From: Porticoccaceae bacterium UBA4026
Lineage (GTDB): Bacteria > Pseudomonadota > Gammaproteobacteria > Pseudomonadales > Porticoccaceae
Assembly: GCA_002382445.1 (NCBI GenBank)
Contig: DGAQ01000037.1
Location: 84,958-140,665, forward strand
Direction of reading: 5' to 3'
Length of the DNA stretch: 55,708 nt
Shown here: piece after piece, positions 17,827 to 26,649 of the stretch
Numbering within the stretch: the stretch's first letter is position 1
How the letters are laid out: the number at the start of each line of letters is the position of its first letter
Translations under genes and position numbers: made by a program
The notes under the pieces: model-generated
Seen by the model: only the letters and a program-made list of their open reading frames with translations
The model's database searches: none
Told to the model about the DNA's origin: nothing

Positions 17827-17840
17827 TTCTGTGCTTACTA

Positions 17841-17854
17841 GCGCATAAATGCGC
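17841..17854 (+). other. Palindrome covering the DUF1232 start codon
   Basis: GCGCAT (17841-17846) and ATGCGC (17849-17854) form a perfect inverted repeat with a 2-base centre, and the second arm contains the ATG at 17849. It could fold over the start codon, or the true start may lie further downstream. Confidence 0.35.
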
Positions 17855-18328
17855 CACTATTCGTGCTTATTTTACAAAAAAATACTGAAGAAATTCCAAT
17901 TGAATGTTAATAAGCAAGGAAGAGATAAGTCAAAGAGGGCCACAGAGAGTAAGTCTTTCGCAAAAGCAAAAAATAAGACTGAAGAGTATATAAATGATGA
18001 TAAAAAACTAAGTCACCTTATTGGCGCCGCAACAAAAGAGGCAAACGGAATAAGCGGTCCTTTTACCGAAATAAGAACTTCGGTATTGGCAGTGTTCAGA
18101 CTTATCAAATCCTATGCCAAGGGCGCATACACAACTATACCCTGGCAGTCATTAGTGATGCTAGTCGCTTCCGTGGTCTATTTCGTCATGCCTGTAGATT
18201 TTATTCCTGATTTCATCGTTGGTTTAGGCTTCGCTGAGGATGCAGCTATTCTCGGTTGGACGATTAAAACCTTTGAATCGGGTATCGATGATTTTATCGA
18301 GTGGGAGGAAAAACTTGCTCAGAGTTAA
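17849..18328 (+). CDS. DUF1232 (YkvA-like) small membrane protein
   Basis: A 159-residue protein. A highly basic N-terminal half (rich in Lys, about residues 10-55) leads to the DUF1232 core: LVMLVASVVYFVMPVDFIPDFIVGLGFAEDAA, with the family's signature Y-x-x-x-P-x-D-x-I-P-D-x-x-x-x-x-G-x-x-D-D/E. It should insert one or two helices in the inner membrane; function unknown. The assigned ATG lies in a palindrome and has no good ribosome site, so the start is uncertain and the real protein may be shorter. It may be co-transcribed with the metalloprotease. Confidence 0.78.
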   Translation: MRHYSCLFYKKILKKFQLNVNKQGRDKSKRATESKSFAKAKNKTEEYINDDKKLSHLIGAATKEANGISGPFTEIRTSVLAVFRLIKSYAKGAYTTIPWQSLVMLVASVVYFVMPVDFIPDFIVGLGFAEDAAILGWTIKTFESGIDDFIEWEEKLAQS

Positions 18329-18529
18329 TACGACGAATCTCACCACCAGCATGTGATCATAAAGAATAATTTGAGACGCAAAGAAGGGCTGCCACGCTCA
18401 TACTAGCCATGGCGAAGGTTACCGTAGAGGACAACTCGAGAATTCTCAGGCCCACAAGCGGCTGGCGCGCGTTTGGTTTTCACTACCCTAAATCTTCTGT
18501 CTCTTGTGTCGGGCTATCTAATATCGGCT

Positions 18530-19330
18530 TTAAGCTCTTTTATCATAGACTCCCACTAACTGCCGGCTTAGTGCCAGTAATTGGCCGTTCGGGTGGCATA
18601 TGATTGCCTCGGTGTGAGCATAGCCCATATCTGCTTGGACTGTTTTGCATTCATAGTACAGGTAATCTTGTTTTGCTAAAGCATCACGGGGTTGGATAAA
18701 TTCTAGATTCCACGTAATGGTACTGGCAGGTACATGAGTGGTTAGCATAGGTAAGACTGCAGGGGGCCATGCGTCTATAAGTACCAGCATCGCGCTGTCA
18801 TTTAACACCTCGGTGGGTTCTTTGAAGCGCATCCAACCCCCTATTACGCCTTCAATGGCGCCGCTAAAGGGTGCGCTGCCGCTGGTCAATCGCAGGTCAA
18901 AATATTGAGCAAATTGCGGAGTTAAGCCAGGATTGAATGGAAATTTGGTGGCATCAGATACGCTTTTAGCTGGACTTATCGGCTTTGGCGTTATCTGAAT
19001 AGACGATTGGCGTTTTGTGCCAAAGCAGGCGACGACTTGAGTTTTTACTTGACCGTCTTGTAACAACTGCCCTTCAACTTGGATTACTGATTTGCCTTTT
19101 GAAAGGATCCTATGAGTAAATTGACAGGGTTGCTCTAGAATAACGGCTCCGCAAAAGTGAATGTTAATGGTGCGCAGATCAGCATCTGTCAGGCCGGTCT
19201 GTTTTTCAATATCTGTTAACACTAGGGCGGAGGTCAATCCGCCAAAGGCATTGCGCCCTTGCCCCCAGCTACTATCGATAGCGAGGGGTAAATCTTGTTT
19301 CACTAGATTTTGATAATACTGAAAGTTCAT
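18530..19330 (-). CDS. Acyl-CoA thioesterase, TesB-like double hotdog
   Basis: About 266 residues. The N-terminal half has IDSSWGQGRNAFGGLTSALVL (the hotdog helix of the TesB/4HBT_3 group, with GG at the usual place) and LRTINIHFCGAVILEQPC; the second half repeats the fold (FSGAIEGVIGGWMRF, AMLVLIDAWPPAVLP, TITWNLEFIQP). It should hydrolyse a medium- or long-chain acyl-CoA in the cytoplasm. The ATG at 19330 was preferred to the upstream TTG at 19378, which adds 16 residues without family similarity. It converges on the DUF1232 gene and diverges from the OYE-type gene. Confidence 0.83.
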   Translation of the reverse strand: MNFQYYQNLVKQDLPLAIDSSWGQGRNAFGGLTSALVLTDIEKQTGLTDADLRTINIHFCGAVILEQPCQFTHRILSKGKSVIQVEGQLLQDGQVKTQVVACFGTKRQSSIQITPKPISPAKSVSDATKFPFNPGLTPQFAQYFDLRLTSGSAPFSGAIEGVIGGWMRFKEPTEVLNDSAMLVLIDAWPPAVLPMLTTHVPASTITWNLEFIQPRDALAKQDYLYYECKTVQADMGYAHTEAIICHPNGQLLALSRQLVGVYDKRA

Positions 19331-19482
19331 TGTTAGACCAGTTTGGTGAAGAAAATAAGCAGCGGAGAAGGATACCAATAAAACAGTTATAAACTATACT
19401 TTTTATCTCGTTGTTTTATGCATTCTCGACTGAAGAACGACCTTATACTGAGGATCTCAAACTTACTTTTCAAGGCCTTTCC

Positions 19483-20763
19483 ATGACGACACTATTTTCT
19501 CAACCGCTGCGCTTACCCTGTGGTGCTGAGTTGCCAAATCGTGTGGCCAAAGCTGCGATGACTGAGGGCTTGGCTACCGCTGAAGGAATGCCGACAGAAG
19601 AACTTGAGCGCCTGTATGGCTTGTGGAGTGACGGTGGCGCAGGTATGTTGCTGTCGGGAAATATTATCATTGATCGTGACCATTTAGAGCGTCCTGGCAA
19701 TGTAGTTATCGATCAGGTGCCCAATCAGAAAATGCAAGAGGCGCTAGCGCGCTGGGCTAGAGCAGCCACACGCAATGGCAATCATTTTTGGGCTCAAATA
19801 AGCCATGCTGGCCGACAGACGCAAAAAATAATTAATCCAAATCCTAAGGCGCCTTCGTCGGTTAAATTGGGTCTGCCTGGAGGTCAATTTGGTCAGCCGG
19901 TGGCGCTGACGGCACTCGAGATAGAGGATATTGTGCGCCGTTTTGGTGTTTGCGCTGCAGTCGTTAAAGAGGCTGGGTTTACCGGCGTGCAGATTCATGC
20001 CGCTCACGGTTATTTGTTATCACAGTTTCTTAGCCCACGCAGCAATCAGCGCAGCGACGAGTATGGCGGTGACCTTGCTAATCGCGCACGGGCTTTATTG
20101 GCAGTGGTGGCTTCAGTAAGAGCGGCTGTGGGGGCGCACTTTCCGGTGGCTGTTAAGCTCAATAGCGCCGATTTTCAAAAGGGCGGGTTTGCCTTTGAAG
20201 AGAGTCTCCAGGTCGCGCAGTGGTTGCAAGAAGCAAGTATTGATCTCATTGAAATTTCAGGCGGAACTTATGAGCAACCAAAGTTGCTGGGTCTCGCTGG
20301 CATTGAGGAGGAGGAGATTCAAAATGTGGCCCAGTCAAGTATGATGCGCGAGGCATATTTCGTTGATTTTGCAGTAGCAATGCAAGAAAAAGTCACTATC
20401 CCTCTGATGGTGACGGGCGGTTTTAGGCGGCGTGTTGCCATGCAGCAGGCAATCGAGAGTGGTGGCGCCGACGTCATTGGTCTGGGCCGTCCGATGTGTG
20501 TGATGACGGATGCGCCCAACCAACTATTTAATGGGTTAGACGAATTACCTCGCTATGAAAACTCTTTGTCACTGTTCCCATCGTGGTTAGCATGGCTCGG
20601 TAAGTTAAAAATATTGCGGGCGATCGCGGGCTTTGCAGTGCAGTATTGGTACTATGGTCAAATCGACTCTATTGGCCGCACTGGCTCTGCGGACTTAAAA
20701 TTAACCCTGTTTGAGGCGACCAAAAAAACTATGGCTTTGCAAAAAAAGTTAACAAAAAAATAA
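19483..20763 (+). CDS. NADH:flavin oxidoreductase, Old Yellow Enzyme family
   Basis: A 426-residue FMN-dependent TIM-barrel oxidoreductase. Diagnostic segments in order: LPNRVAKAAMTEGLA, HFWAQISHAGRQ, GVQIHAAHGYLLSQFLSP (the H-x-A-H-G-Y-L-L-x-Q-F-L-S-P signature), NQRSDEYGG and, near the end, GADVIGLGRPMC, which binds the FMN phosphate. It reduces activated C=C bonds with NAD(P)H. The start at 19483 follows AAGG (19472-19475); an upstream in-frame start exists but adds no conserved residues. It carries an extra C-terminal part with a hydrophobic stretch and a basic tail. Confidence 0.9.
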   Translation: MTTLFSQPLRLPCGAELPNRVAKAAMTEGLATAEGMPTEELERLYGLWSDGGAGMLLSGNIIIDRDHLERPGNVVIDQVPNQKMQEALARWARAATRNGNHFWAQISHAGRQTQKIINPNPKAPSSVKLGLPGGQFGQPVALTALEIEDIVRRFGVCAAVVKEAGFTGVQIHAAHGYLLSQFLSPRSNQRSDEYGGDLANRARALLAVVASVRAAVGAHFPVAVKLNSADFQKGGFAFEESLQVAQWLQEASIDLIEISGGTYEQPKLLGLAGIEEEEIQNVAQSSMMREAYFVDFAVAMQEKVTIPLMVTGGFRRRVAMQQAIESGGADVIGLGRPMCVMTDAPNQLFNGLDELPRYENSLSLFPSWLAWLGKLKILRAIAGFAVQYWYYGQIDSIGRTGSADLKLTLFEATKKTMALQKKLTKK

Positions 20764-20900
20764 TATTTTCTACAGCGGGTAGATTTCTGCAGGCTTGATT
20801 GGCAGGCACTGCAATATACAATATTTTTGCTACCTCTTTTAGAAAATTCTACGGTGACCATGTAGTCTCTAAATTCCTCTACTGGGCTAACAATTAGCTG

Positions 20901-20930
20901 GCACTAAGTGCTAACCTCAATCAGGCCTGA
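20901..20930. promoter_or_regulatory. Two short palindromes upstream of the alpha/beta hydrolase
   Basis: GCACTAAGTGC (20901-20911) and TCAGGCCTGA (20921-20930) are perfect palindromes lying about 47-76 bases before the ATG at 20977. They may be operator sites. No promoter boxes are obvious. Confidence 0.25.
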
Positions 20931-20976
20931 TGAACTGAAGTTAGGTAACGAAAATTTTTACTGATAGGAAGATCTG

Positions 20977-21894
20977 ATGAGAATGATACTTATTGGCCTT
21001 TTATTAATTTTAATAACGCCTGTCACCAGTGCGGAATTTTCCCGGACCTATATCGACCAGCACCCTTTACAGGTTGCCAATGTCAATGGCGTCGACATTG
21101 GATATCGCTTAATAGGTGAGTCCGACAAACCCAAAGTAGTGATAATTATGGGTCTTGGCGCGTCTAATGTAGTCTCGGGGGATAACTTAGTTCGAGGCAT
21201 AGAGCAAGCTGGTTATCAACTAGTACTCTTTGATAATAGAGATACTGGCGCCTCAACACGCTTTGACGACTGGGGGCAGCCTTTAGTCTGGTGGCAATTA
21301 CTTAAGCTCAAATTAGGCTTAGGGGTTAGCGCCCCCTACACCTTAGGTGATATGTCTGCTGACACTGTGGCATTAATGGACTGGCTGAATATTGAAGATG
21401 CGCACATCATAGGCTTTTCCATGGGAGGCATGATTGCCCAAAAAATGGCCGTGCACCACCCCGAACGAACGAAGAGTCTTACCTTAGTTATGACCACCAC
21501 CGGGGCGAAACATCTGCCGCCACCCACCGAAGAAGCAGCAAAACTATTAGCTAATCTAGCATCAGGAGAAGCTACGCAAGAACGTGCTACTGCCTTTCGT
21601 GAGCGGGGTTTTTATACAGAATCGATGCCAAGGCAAATGATGGCAATTTTTAAGGATGGCGATCGTTCTGAGGCAGTGCGGACTATTATGAATGACACTC
21701 TTGTCGTGCATGGACAAGATGACATTCTAATACCGCCGGCTCATGGTGTTTATACTGCAGAAATCATAGAGAACTCCGAGTTAGTCATTTTCCCGGGAAT
21801 GGGCCACAATGTTCCTGACTTAGTACTACCTGAATTTCTAACCCGGGTCATAGGACACTTTAGCGTCGCGGAAATGGCCTCCGGCAGCCGATAA
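20977..21894 (+). CDS. Alpha/beta hydrolase, exported
   Basis: A 305-residue hydrolase with a signal peptide (about residues 1-19, MRMILIGLLLILITP... then SA). The core has VIIMGLGASN for the oxyanion strand, DNRDTGAST, and the nucleophile elbow GFSMGGMIAQ with Ser. The final VVHGQDDILIPPAHG and GMGHNVP carry the Asp and His of the triad. The substrate is unknown (ester, lactone or haloalkane). AGGAAGA precedes the ATG. It lies 56 bases upstream of the HlyIII gene. Confidence 0.87.
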   Translation: MRMILIGLLLILITPVTSAEFSRTYIDQHPLQVANVNGVDIGYRLIGESDKPKVVIIMGLGASNVVSGDNLVRGIEQAGYQLVLFDNRDTGASTRFDDWGQPLVWWQLLKLKLGLGVSAPYTLGDMSADTVALMDWLNIEDAHIIGFSMGGMIAQKMAVHHPERTKSLTLVMTTTGAKHLPPPTEEAAKLLANLASGEATQERATAFRERGFYTESMPRQMMAIFKDGDRSEAVRTIMNDTLVVHGQDDILIPPAHGVYTAEIIENSELVIFPGMGHNVPDLVLPEFLTRVIGHFSVAEMASGSR

Positions 21895-21913
21895 AATGTA
21901 AGATGAATGTCTA

Positions 21914-21929
21914 GTTTGAATGTTCAAAC
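21914..21929. promoter_or_regulatory. 16-bp palindrome before the HlyIII gene, candidate operator
   Basis: GTTTGAA-TG-TTCAAAC at 21914-21929 is a perfect inverted repeat of 7 bp arms with a 2-base centre, 22 bases before the HlyIII start. Size and symmetry fit a TetR-type operator. No regulator gene lies beside it. Confidence 0.4.
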
Positions 21930-21950
21930 GCAATCGTGGGAGAAAAAAAT

Positions 21951-22580
21951 ATGTATTACGGAGAGAGGCTAAACAGCATTAGTCACTTGGTGGGTTCGGC
22001 TCTTGCTTTGGTTGGGCTGGGATCCTTGCTGACGGTCAGCATTAGCATTGCAGACCCTTGGGTTATTACTAGCTTTACTGTTTTTGGGCTTTCGTTGGTG
22101 CTGATGTATACAATGTCTACCCTATATCACAGCTTTCGCCCGACTAACCTGAAGCGTCTATTCCAGCTATTTGACCATATTTCAATTTACCTTTTAATCG
22201 CAGGAACTTATACGCCTTTTATGTTGGTTAGCCTGAGAGACGGCAGCGGCTGGTTGATTATGGTGGTTATTTGGGCTTTGGCTCTGGTGGGTATTTTGTC
22301 GGAAATATTTTTGTCAGGGCGTCTAGTTAAAGTCAGTCAAATGGTGATCTATTTTAGTATGGGCTGGGCCTGTGCTCTGGATTTTTCAAGTCTTAAACTG
22401 GCTTTAGACGTAACGGGCTTTCAGTGGCTAGTGGCTGGTGGGGTGGCCTATACAGTTGGCGCGGCTTTTTATATTTTAGATAAGGTCACTAATCTAAAAC
22501 ACGCGCATGGCGTTTGGCACTTTGCTGTGCTGAGTGGATCAGTATGTCACTTTGTATCTATCGTAGGTTACGTCCGTTGA
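21951..22580 (+). CDS. Hemolysin III family (PAQR-type) membrane protein
   Basis: A 209-residue protein with about seven hydrophobic segments. The N terminus GERLNSISHLVGSALALVG and MSTLYHSF, FDHISIYLLIAGTYTPF and, near the end, HGVWHFAVLSGSVCHF carry the conserved His/Asp positions of the HlyIII/YqfA family. It is an inner-membrane protein related to ceramidase-like PAQR receptors; the function in bacteria is unsettled. I chose the ATG at 21951 over a GTG at 21936 because GGGAG (21938-21942) is the ribosome site. It is followed by a bidirectional terminator and converges on the TonB receptor gene. Confidence 0.92.
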   Translation: MYYGERLNSISHLVGSALALVGLGSLLTVSISIADPWVITSFTVFGLSLVLMYTMSTLYHSFRPTNLKRLFQLFDHISIYLLIAGTYTPFMLVSLRDGSGWLIMVVIWALALVGILSEIFLSGRLVKVSQMVIYFSMGWACALDFSSLKLALDVTGFQWLVAGGVAYTVGAAFYILDKVTNLKHAHGVWHFAVLSGSVCHFVSIVGYVR

Positions 22581-22610
22581 ACGGCTAGGTGTCGACGACT
22601 GACAACAAAA

Positions 22611-22636
22611 AAAGGGAGCTGGTGACAGCTCCCTTT
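22611..22636. terminator. Bidirectional hairpin terminator
   Basis: Two perfect 10-bp arms, AAAGGGAGCT (22611-22620) and AGCTCCCTTT (22627-22636), enclose a 6-base loop between convergent genes. On the minus strand the stem is followed by a run of seven T, so it ends the TonB receptor transcript well; on the plus strand the tail is weaker. Confidence 0.8.
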
Positions 22637-22664
22637 GATTCCCCAGGCTACTTTATTTTGCGGC

Positions 22665-24860
22665 CTAAAAGGTATAGCGCATTCCAAGCGTCGCTGTGCG
22701 TGCTTTGTTCGGTCGAGCACCCTTAGGTTGGCGAGCAACAATGTCAGATTCATCAGTTACGTTTTCAACCTTTAGATAAACACCTAATCGATCGTTAACT
22801 TGGTAGTGACTGGCGATATCTAAGACGGTAGAGGCGTCGGTTTTCTCAAAACCTTCACAGCTGGCCTTAACACAAACGGCGTCCACATAATTAATAGCAG
22901 CATTAATCCGGTAGGCTCCATGTTCTAAACCTACCGTTAGGGATAGTTGATTCTGAGGAATGTAGGGGATTGGATCCCCTTTAGCCACAGCGCCAAAGAA
23001 CTCGCCGTCAAAGGTGCTCTCAAATTCAGCATTAGTATAGGTATAGGCTAGTGATAGGGGCATGTTCGTCATATCACTTAATGGGTAGTTATTGACGAAC
23101 TGAAACTCCAGTCCCTGAACCCTTGCCTCACCACCATTAAATTGATCGCCAATATCGCAGTCGCCGGTGCTTGATGAGGCTGTACATTCACCGACTAAAT
23201 TGGCGTAGTCACTAGAAAAAGCAATCAGTTCAATCAATAGGTCGTTTTGTTGATAGCGGCCACCAAACTCAAGGTTAATAGCATCTTCTTCTTCGACACC
23301 CTCAGTAGTAGTTGGCGTGCCAAAGCCGTTATAGGCTCCAGCCAATAGTGACAGATTATCACTAAGGTTGTAGATAATCCCGATGCTTGGTAAGACAGCT
23401 GATACCTGATTAGATTTTAGGCTAGGACTCTCGTTCCGAGGAAGTTCAGACCAGTCACGACGTTCAAGGTCAATGTCTTCGAATCGAACACCAGGGGTGA
23501 CAATAAGGTTGCCAAAGGTAATGGCATTCTTAATATAAAGCGCTAAGGCTTCAGCTTCAACAACACGGTTATTTTTACTACCGCCAGTGATACCAATTGA
23601 ATCTAGAACCAGTGTTTGGTTGATTTGAGTATATTTATCTGACCGCTGTAATCTATCTTCTTCATCTTGGTGATAGCGCAGACCTAATTCTATGTCCTGT
23701 GACACTGCATCACCTTCTAGCAGCCAATCGATTTTAACGGAAAGTCCTCGAGAGTAGTATTCACGATTATTGTCTTTTATCACTACATCGCCCTGAGCAC
23801 TATCACCGCCCAACAAAATTCCCTGGAGGGATACATCGGAGTAATCGGTAGTACCATTATTGAGATCGGCAATGATATTCTCAGGGCCTACACCGGCTAA
23901 CTTATCAAGTTTATACCAGCTTCTGGCATGTTCATTATTGTAAGCGGTTGTAGTTATACTCGTGCGATCGTTTAGCGTGAATTCATGACGCAGTATCAGC
24001 TGCTTGTGTGTAGCAACCATGAGGTCGCTTTGAGACACTGAGTAGCGGCGATAGGGATCTACCTTAAAGTCTGCATCGGTAATACCTAAATAACTTTGGT
24101 TCGAGTCTTGGTCGGCATATTGATATTTCATTTCTAACGCGTGGCGAGAATCGTTTGGCGCATAAGATAATTTCAATGTGTAATCTTTGATGTCTAAGCC
24201 TGTATTACCGGTACTGCCATCGATCGATTGAAATCCATCGCTCTTCCATTGATGAGTCTCTATGAGATAGCCAAAACCATTACTATTGGTTGAACCGTAG
24301 GCAGCATGGACTCTTGTCGTAGAATCTTGGCCAATTTCTGCGATGACCTTGCCCTCAGTTTGCTCTGGGATAGGGGTCGAAATCATATTAATGGCACCAC
24401 CAATGGTATTAGGACCCTCAGTTATTGCGGCCGGTCCCTTTAATACCTCCATACTGTACATTCTGCCGGCAGTAGGGAAATAATACGCGCTGGATGCTGC
24501 ATAAGGTGCGGGCGCTATGGGCACACCATCTTCCAATAGCATAATGCGGCCGCTGCGTTCGGTCTGCACCCCTCGAATTCCAATGTTGGGCCGCAAACCA
24601 TAACCGTCTTCAAGTTGGAGGTTTACACCGGGGACTCGGCGTAAGATTTGTTGAATATCCGCATAGTTAAAAATCTCTAACTCGTCATCGGAAATAAAGT
24701 GAGCAGAACCGGGCATCATTCGAGCACGTTCCTTATTGCCAACAATAGTGATTTCTTCAAAAAACTGGGCTTTCTCTACGTGATCTGAATAGCTATGAGA
24801 GGCAGAGATAGAGGCTGTTATTGCAACATAAGCTAATGAAAGTTTGAGGGGCTTGAGCAT
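22665..24860 (-). CDS. TonB-dependent outer-membrane receptor, FecA-like
   Basis: A 731-residue receptor. After a short signal peptide comes a plug domain with EITIVGNKERA (probable TonB box region), ILRRVPGVNLQLEDGYGL, PNIGIRGVQ, MLLEDGVPIAPAPY, LKGPAAITEGPNTIGGAINMI; the rest is a 22-strand barrel ending in a terminal Phe. PAPYAASSAYYFPTAGRM is typical of the Fe3+-dicitrate/FecA-like group. There is no N-terminal signalling (STN) extension, so it should not act through a sigma/anti-sigma pair. Ligand is probably a ferric citrate- or siderophore-type complex (inference). A Fur box lies upstream and the ribosome site AAGG is well placed. Confidence 0.9.
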   Translation of the reverse strand: MLKPLKLSLAYVAITASISASHSYSDHVEKAQFFEEITIVGNKERARMMPGSAHFISDDELEIFNYADIQQILRRVPGVNLQLEDGYGLRPNIGIRGVQTERSGRIMLLEDGVPIAPAPYAASSAYYFPTAGRMYSMEVLKGPAAITEGPNTIGGAINMISTPIPEQTEGKVIAEIGQDSTTRVHAAYGSTNSNGFGYLIETHQWKSDGFQSIDGSTGNTGLDIKDYTLKLSYAPNDSRHALEMKYQYADQDSNQSYLGITDADFKVDPYRRYSVSQSDLMVATHKQLILRHEFTLNDRTSITTTAYNNEHARSWYKLDKLAGVGPENIIADLNNGTTDYSDVSLQGILLGGDSAQGDVVIKDNNREYYSRGLSVKIDWLLEGDAVSQDIELGLRYHQDEEDRLQRSDKYTQINQTLVLDSIGITGGSKNNRVVEAEALALYIKNAITFGNLIVTPGVRFEDIDLERRDWSELPRNESPSLKSNQVSAVLPSIGIIYNLSDNLSLLAGAYNGFGTPTTTEGVEEEDAINLEFGGRYQQNDLLIELIAFSSDYANLVGECTASSSTGDCDIGDQFNGGEARVQGLEFQFVNNYPLSDMTNMPLSLAYTYTNAEFESTFDGEFFGAVAKGDPIPYIPQNQLSLTVGLEHGAYRINAAINYVDAVCVKASCEGFEKTDASTVLDIASHYQVNDRLGVYLKVENVTDESDIVARQPKGARPNKARTATLGMRYTF

Positions 24861-24975
24861 GATAAACCTTTAGGTGTAAATTTTATGTTGATGGAAAACT
24901 GAGCTCACTCTCGCCCATGAGAAAAAGCCGTAAATTGACAACGCATTTTACTGACATTTATTGTTAATGCAAGTA

Positions 24976-24993
24976 ATTATCATTAGCATTATC
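24976..24993 (-). promoter_or_regulatory. Fur box upstream of the FecA-like receptor gene
   Basis: The site reads ATTATC-ATTAGC-ATTATC on the plus strand, i.e. GATAAT-GCTAAT-GATAAT on the gene strand: three hexamers matching the Fur repeat GATAAT with one imperfect. It lies about 115-133 bases before the receptor ATG. This implies iron-repressed expression. Confidence 0.7.
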
Positions 24994-25061
24994 ATTAAGA
25001 CGTAAAGGATTAGCAGCTTAGTATTTTTAGCCGTGACTTGATTGTTGCGTAGGTGTGGGAT

Positions 25062-26306
25062 TTAAGTTTTCTGCGCATCAGGTAAATATTCTTTGGCATG
25101 CAAGATTGTTCCTACCGGTGCCGCTGCAGCCTGCAGGATGCTCTGACCTTTGTACTCAGCAGGCAATGCCGGAATAGTCAGTACACGCCAAATACTGAGG
25201 GTCGCCAATAATAGTAGGCTCGCTCCAATGAGTAAGAAGAAGCTTTGTAAGCCGAAAATACTTAGCCAAAAGATAGCGGTAATTGGACCAGTAATTGAGG
25301 TTAGCCCGCTGATTAAAATAATCGTACCACTGGCGGGCACAATTTCAGCAGGCCGCAGGTGGTCGTTAGTGAAGGCGACGACGATGGAATAAAGTGATAA
25401 AGAGCAGCCGCCGAATAAAAACGCAAGACCGTAAAGCCATGGTGAAGCCTGAGTAATAAAGCTAATGATTAAGGCGATAACGACAGCTATCAAACTAGAA
25501 AATCCGATGACCCAGCGACGATCTACACTGTCAGAGAGTTTCCCTAGCGGCCACTGTAAAATCGTTCCGCCGGCCATCATTGCACCCATAAAATTGGCTA
25601 CTTGATACACTTCAAAGCCTAATTTAGCCGCGTAAACAGCGCCCATACCAAACAAGATACTGGACACCCACTGCGATAGAATAATCGCCGTCACTCCCAT
25701 GGGCGTCCGATGCCAAAGGTGACTAATTGTCACCCGTTCGGTCTCTTCAATGGGCGGTGTAATCACGATTGACAAAAGAATGGGGACGGCGGCAACGCTT
25801 ACCATGACGGAAATTAGAATAAAGAGGGTGAAGCCGGCTGGGTCAGCCAAGTTGAGCATAAACTGTCCAGCGCAAATTCCCATTAGTAATATGGTTGTAT
25901 AAATAGATAGAATGCGCCCACGATTAGCATTGCTAGATGACTGATTTAACCAACTTTCAGACACTACATAAATGGTCGAAAATGCAAATCCAGTGAGCAG
26001 TCTCATAAGGGCCCAGACCCAAGGATTTACGTAAAGAGCATGTACAAGAATAGTAATCGAAGCAACAGCCGAAAGGGCGGCAAAAATTCGAATGTGACCT
26101 ACCCGCTGAATCATCCTTGGCGTTAGGAGCGAGCCGGCTAAAAACCCAGCGAAATAACATGACATCAGAAGGCCAATCAAAAGGTCATCAAAGCCCTCTA
26201 ATTCGGCGCGGACCCCGAGTAAACTGCCTTGCACACCAACTGCCAGGCCAATCAGAGAGAGGCCTGCAAATAGCGGCCAAATAGCGACAACGGTTCTGAC
26301 CAGCAT
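25062..26306 (-). CDS. MFS transporter, YcaD-like
   Basis: A 414-residue major facilitator with about twelve hydrophobic segments. The pattern ELEGFDDLLIGLLMSCYFAGFLAGS, the loop after segment 2 (RMIQRVGHIRIFA) and GFAFSTIYVVSESWLNQS belong to the YcaD/UMF1-like group of uncharacterised carriers. It should sit in the inner membrane. The ribosome site GGAG lies 9 bases before the ATG. It is upstream of the receptor gene on the same strand, 200 bases apart with the Fur box between, so a link with iron uptake is possible but not shown. Confidence 0.85.
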   Translation of the reverse strand: MLVRTVVAIWPLFAGLSLIGLAVGVQGSLLGVRAELEGFDDLLIGLLMSCYFAGFLAGSLLTPRMIQRVGHIRIFAALSAVASITILVHALYVNPWVWALMRLLTGFAFSTIYVVSESWLNQSSSNANRGRILSIYTTILLMGICAGQFMLNLADPAGFTLFILISVMVSVAAVPILLSIVITPPIEETERVTISHLWHRTPMGVTAIILSQWVSSILFGMGAVYAAKLGFEVYQVANFMGAMMAGGTILQWPLGKLSDSVDRRWVIGFSSLIAVVIALIISFITQASPWLYGLAFLFGGCSLSLYSIVVAFTNDHLRPAEIVPASGTIILISGLTSITGPITAIFWLSIFGLQSFFLLIGASLLLLATLSIWRVLTIPALPAEYKGQSILQAAAAPVGTILHAKEYLPDAQKT

Positions 26307-26649
26307 GAAAAGATAGCTCCATTAAATTCGCGCTAATGTACGCTTAAAATTAAATATTACAAAGTAAAATTTATGGTTATTTCAAGAAAACCAATACACT
26401 TATTTTACCATTAATTCAATCGTATTTTAAGGGCCAATTTTTCTCAGAATTTCATAAAGCTAAATTCCATTTCTTTCGGGTTCCGGCAGGGTCAAATCAA
26501 AGTGCATACTCGAAGAGTTCTCTGGCTCTCCATCCTTCAGAAGCATATTTACAATATAATCTTCACACCTTGGCTCAATATTGGTTGATATTGTCGATGG
26601 TGAGACCAGGACTCAAAAAAATGATCGCAGTGTTTGAACCTTATATTTT

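Noticed and set aside
18409..18603. Plus-strand frame of 64 codons overlapping the thioesterase gene
   Set aside because: Overlaps the end of a clear minus-strand gene and has no recognisable features.
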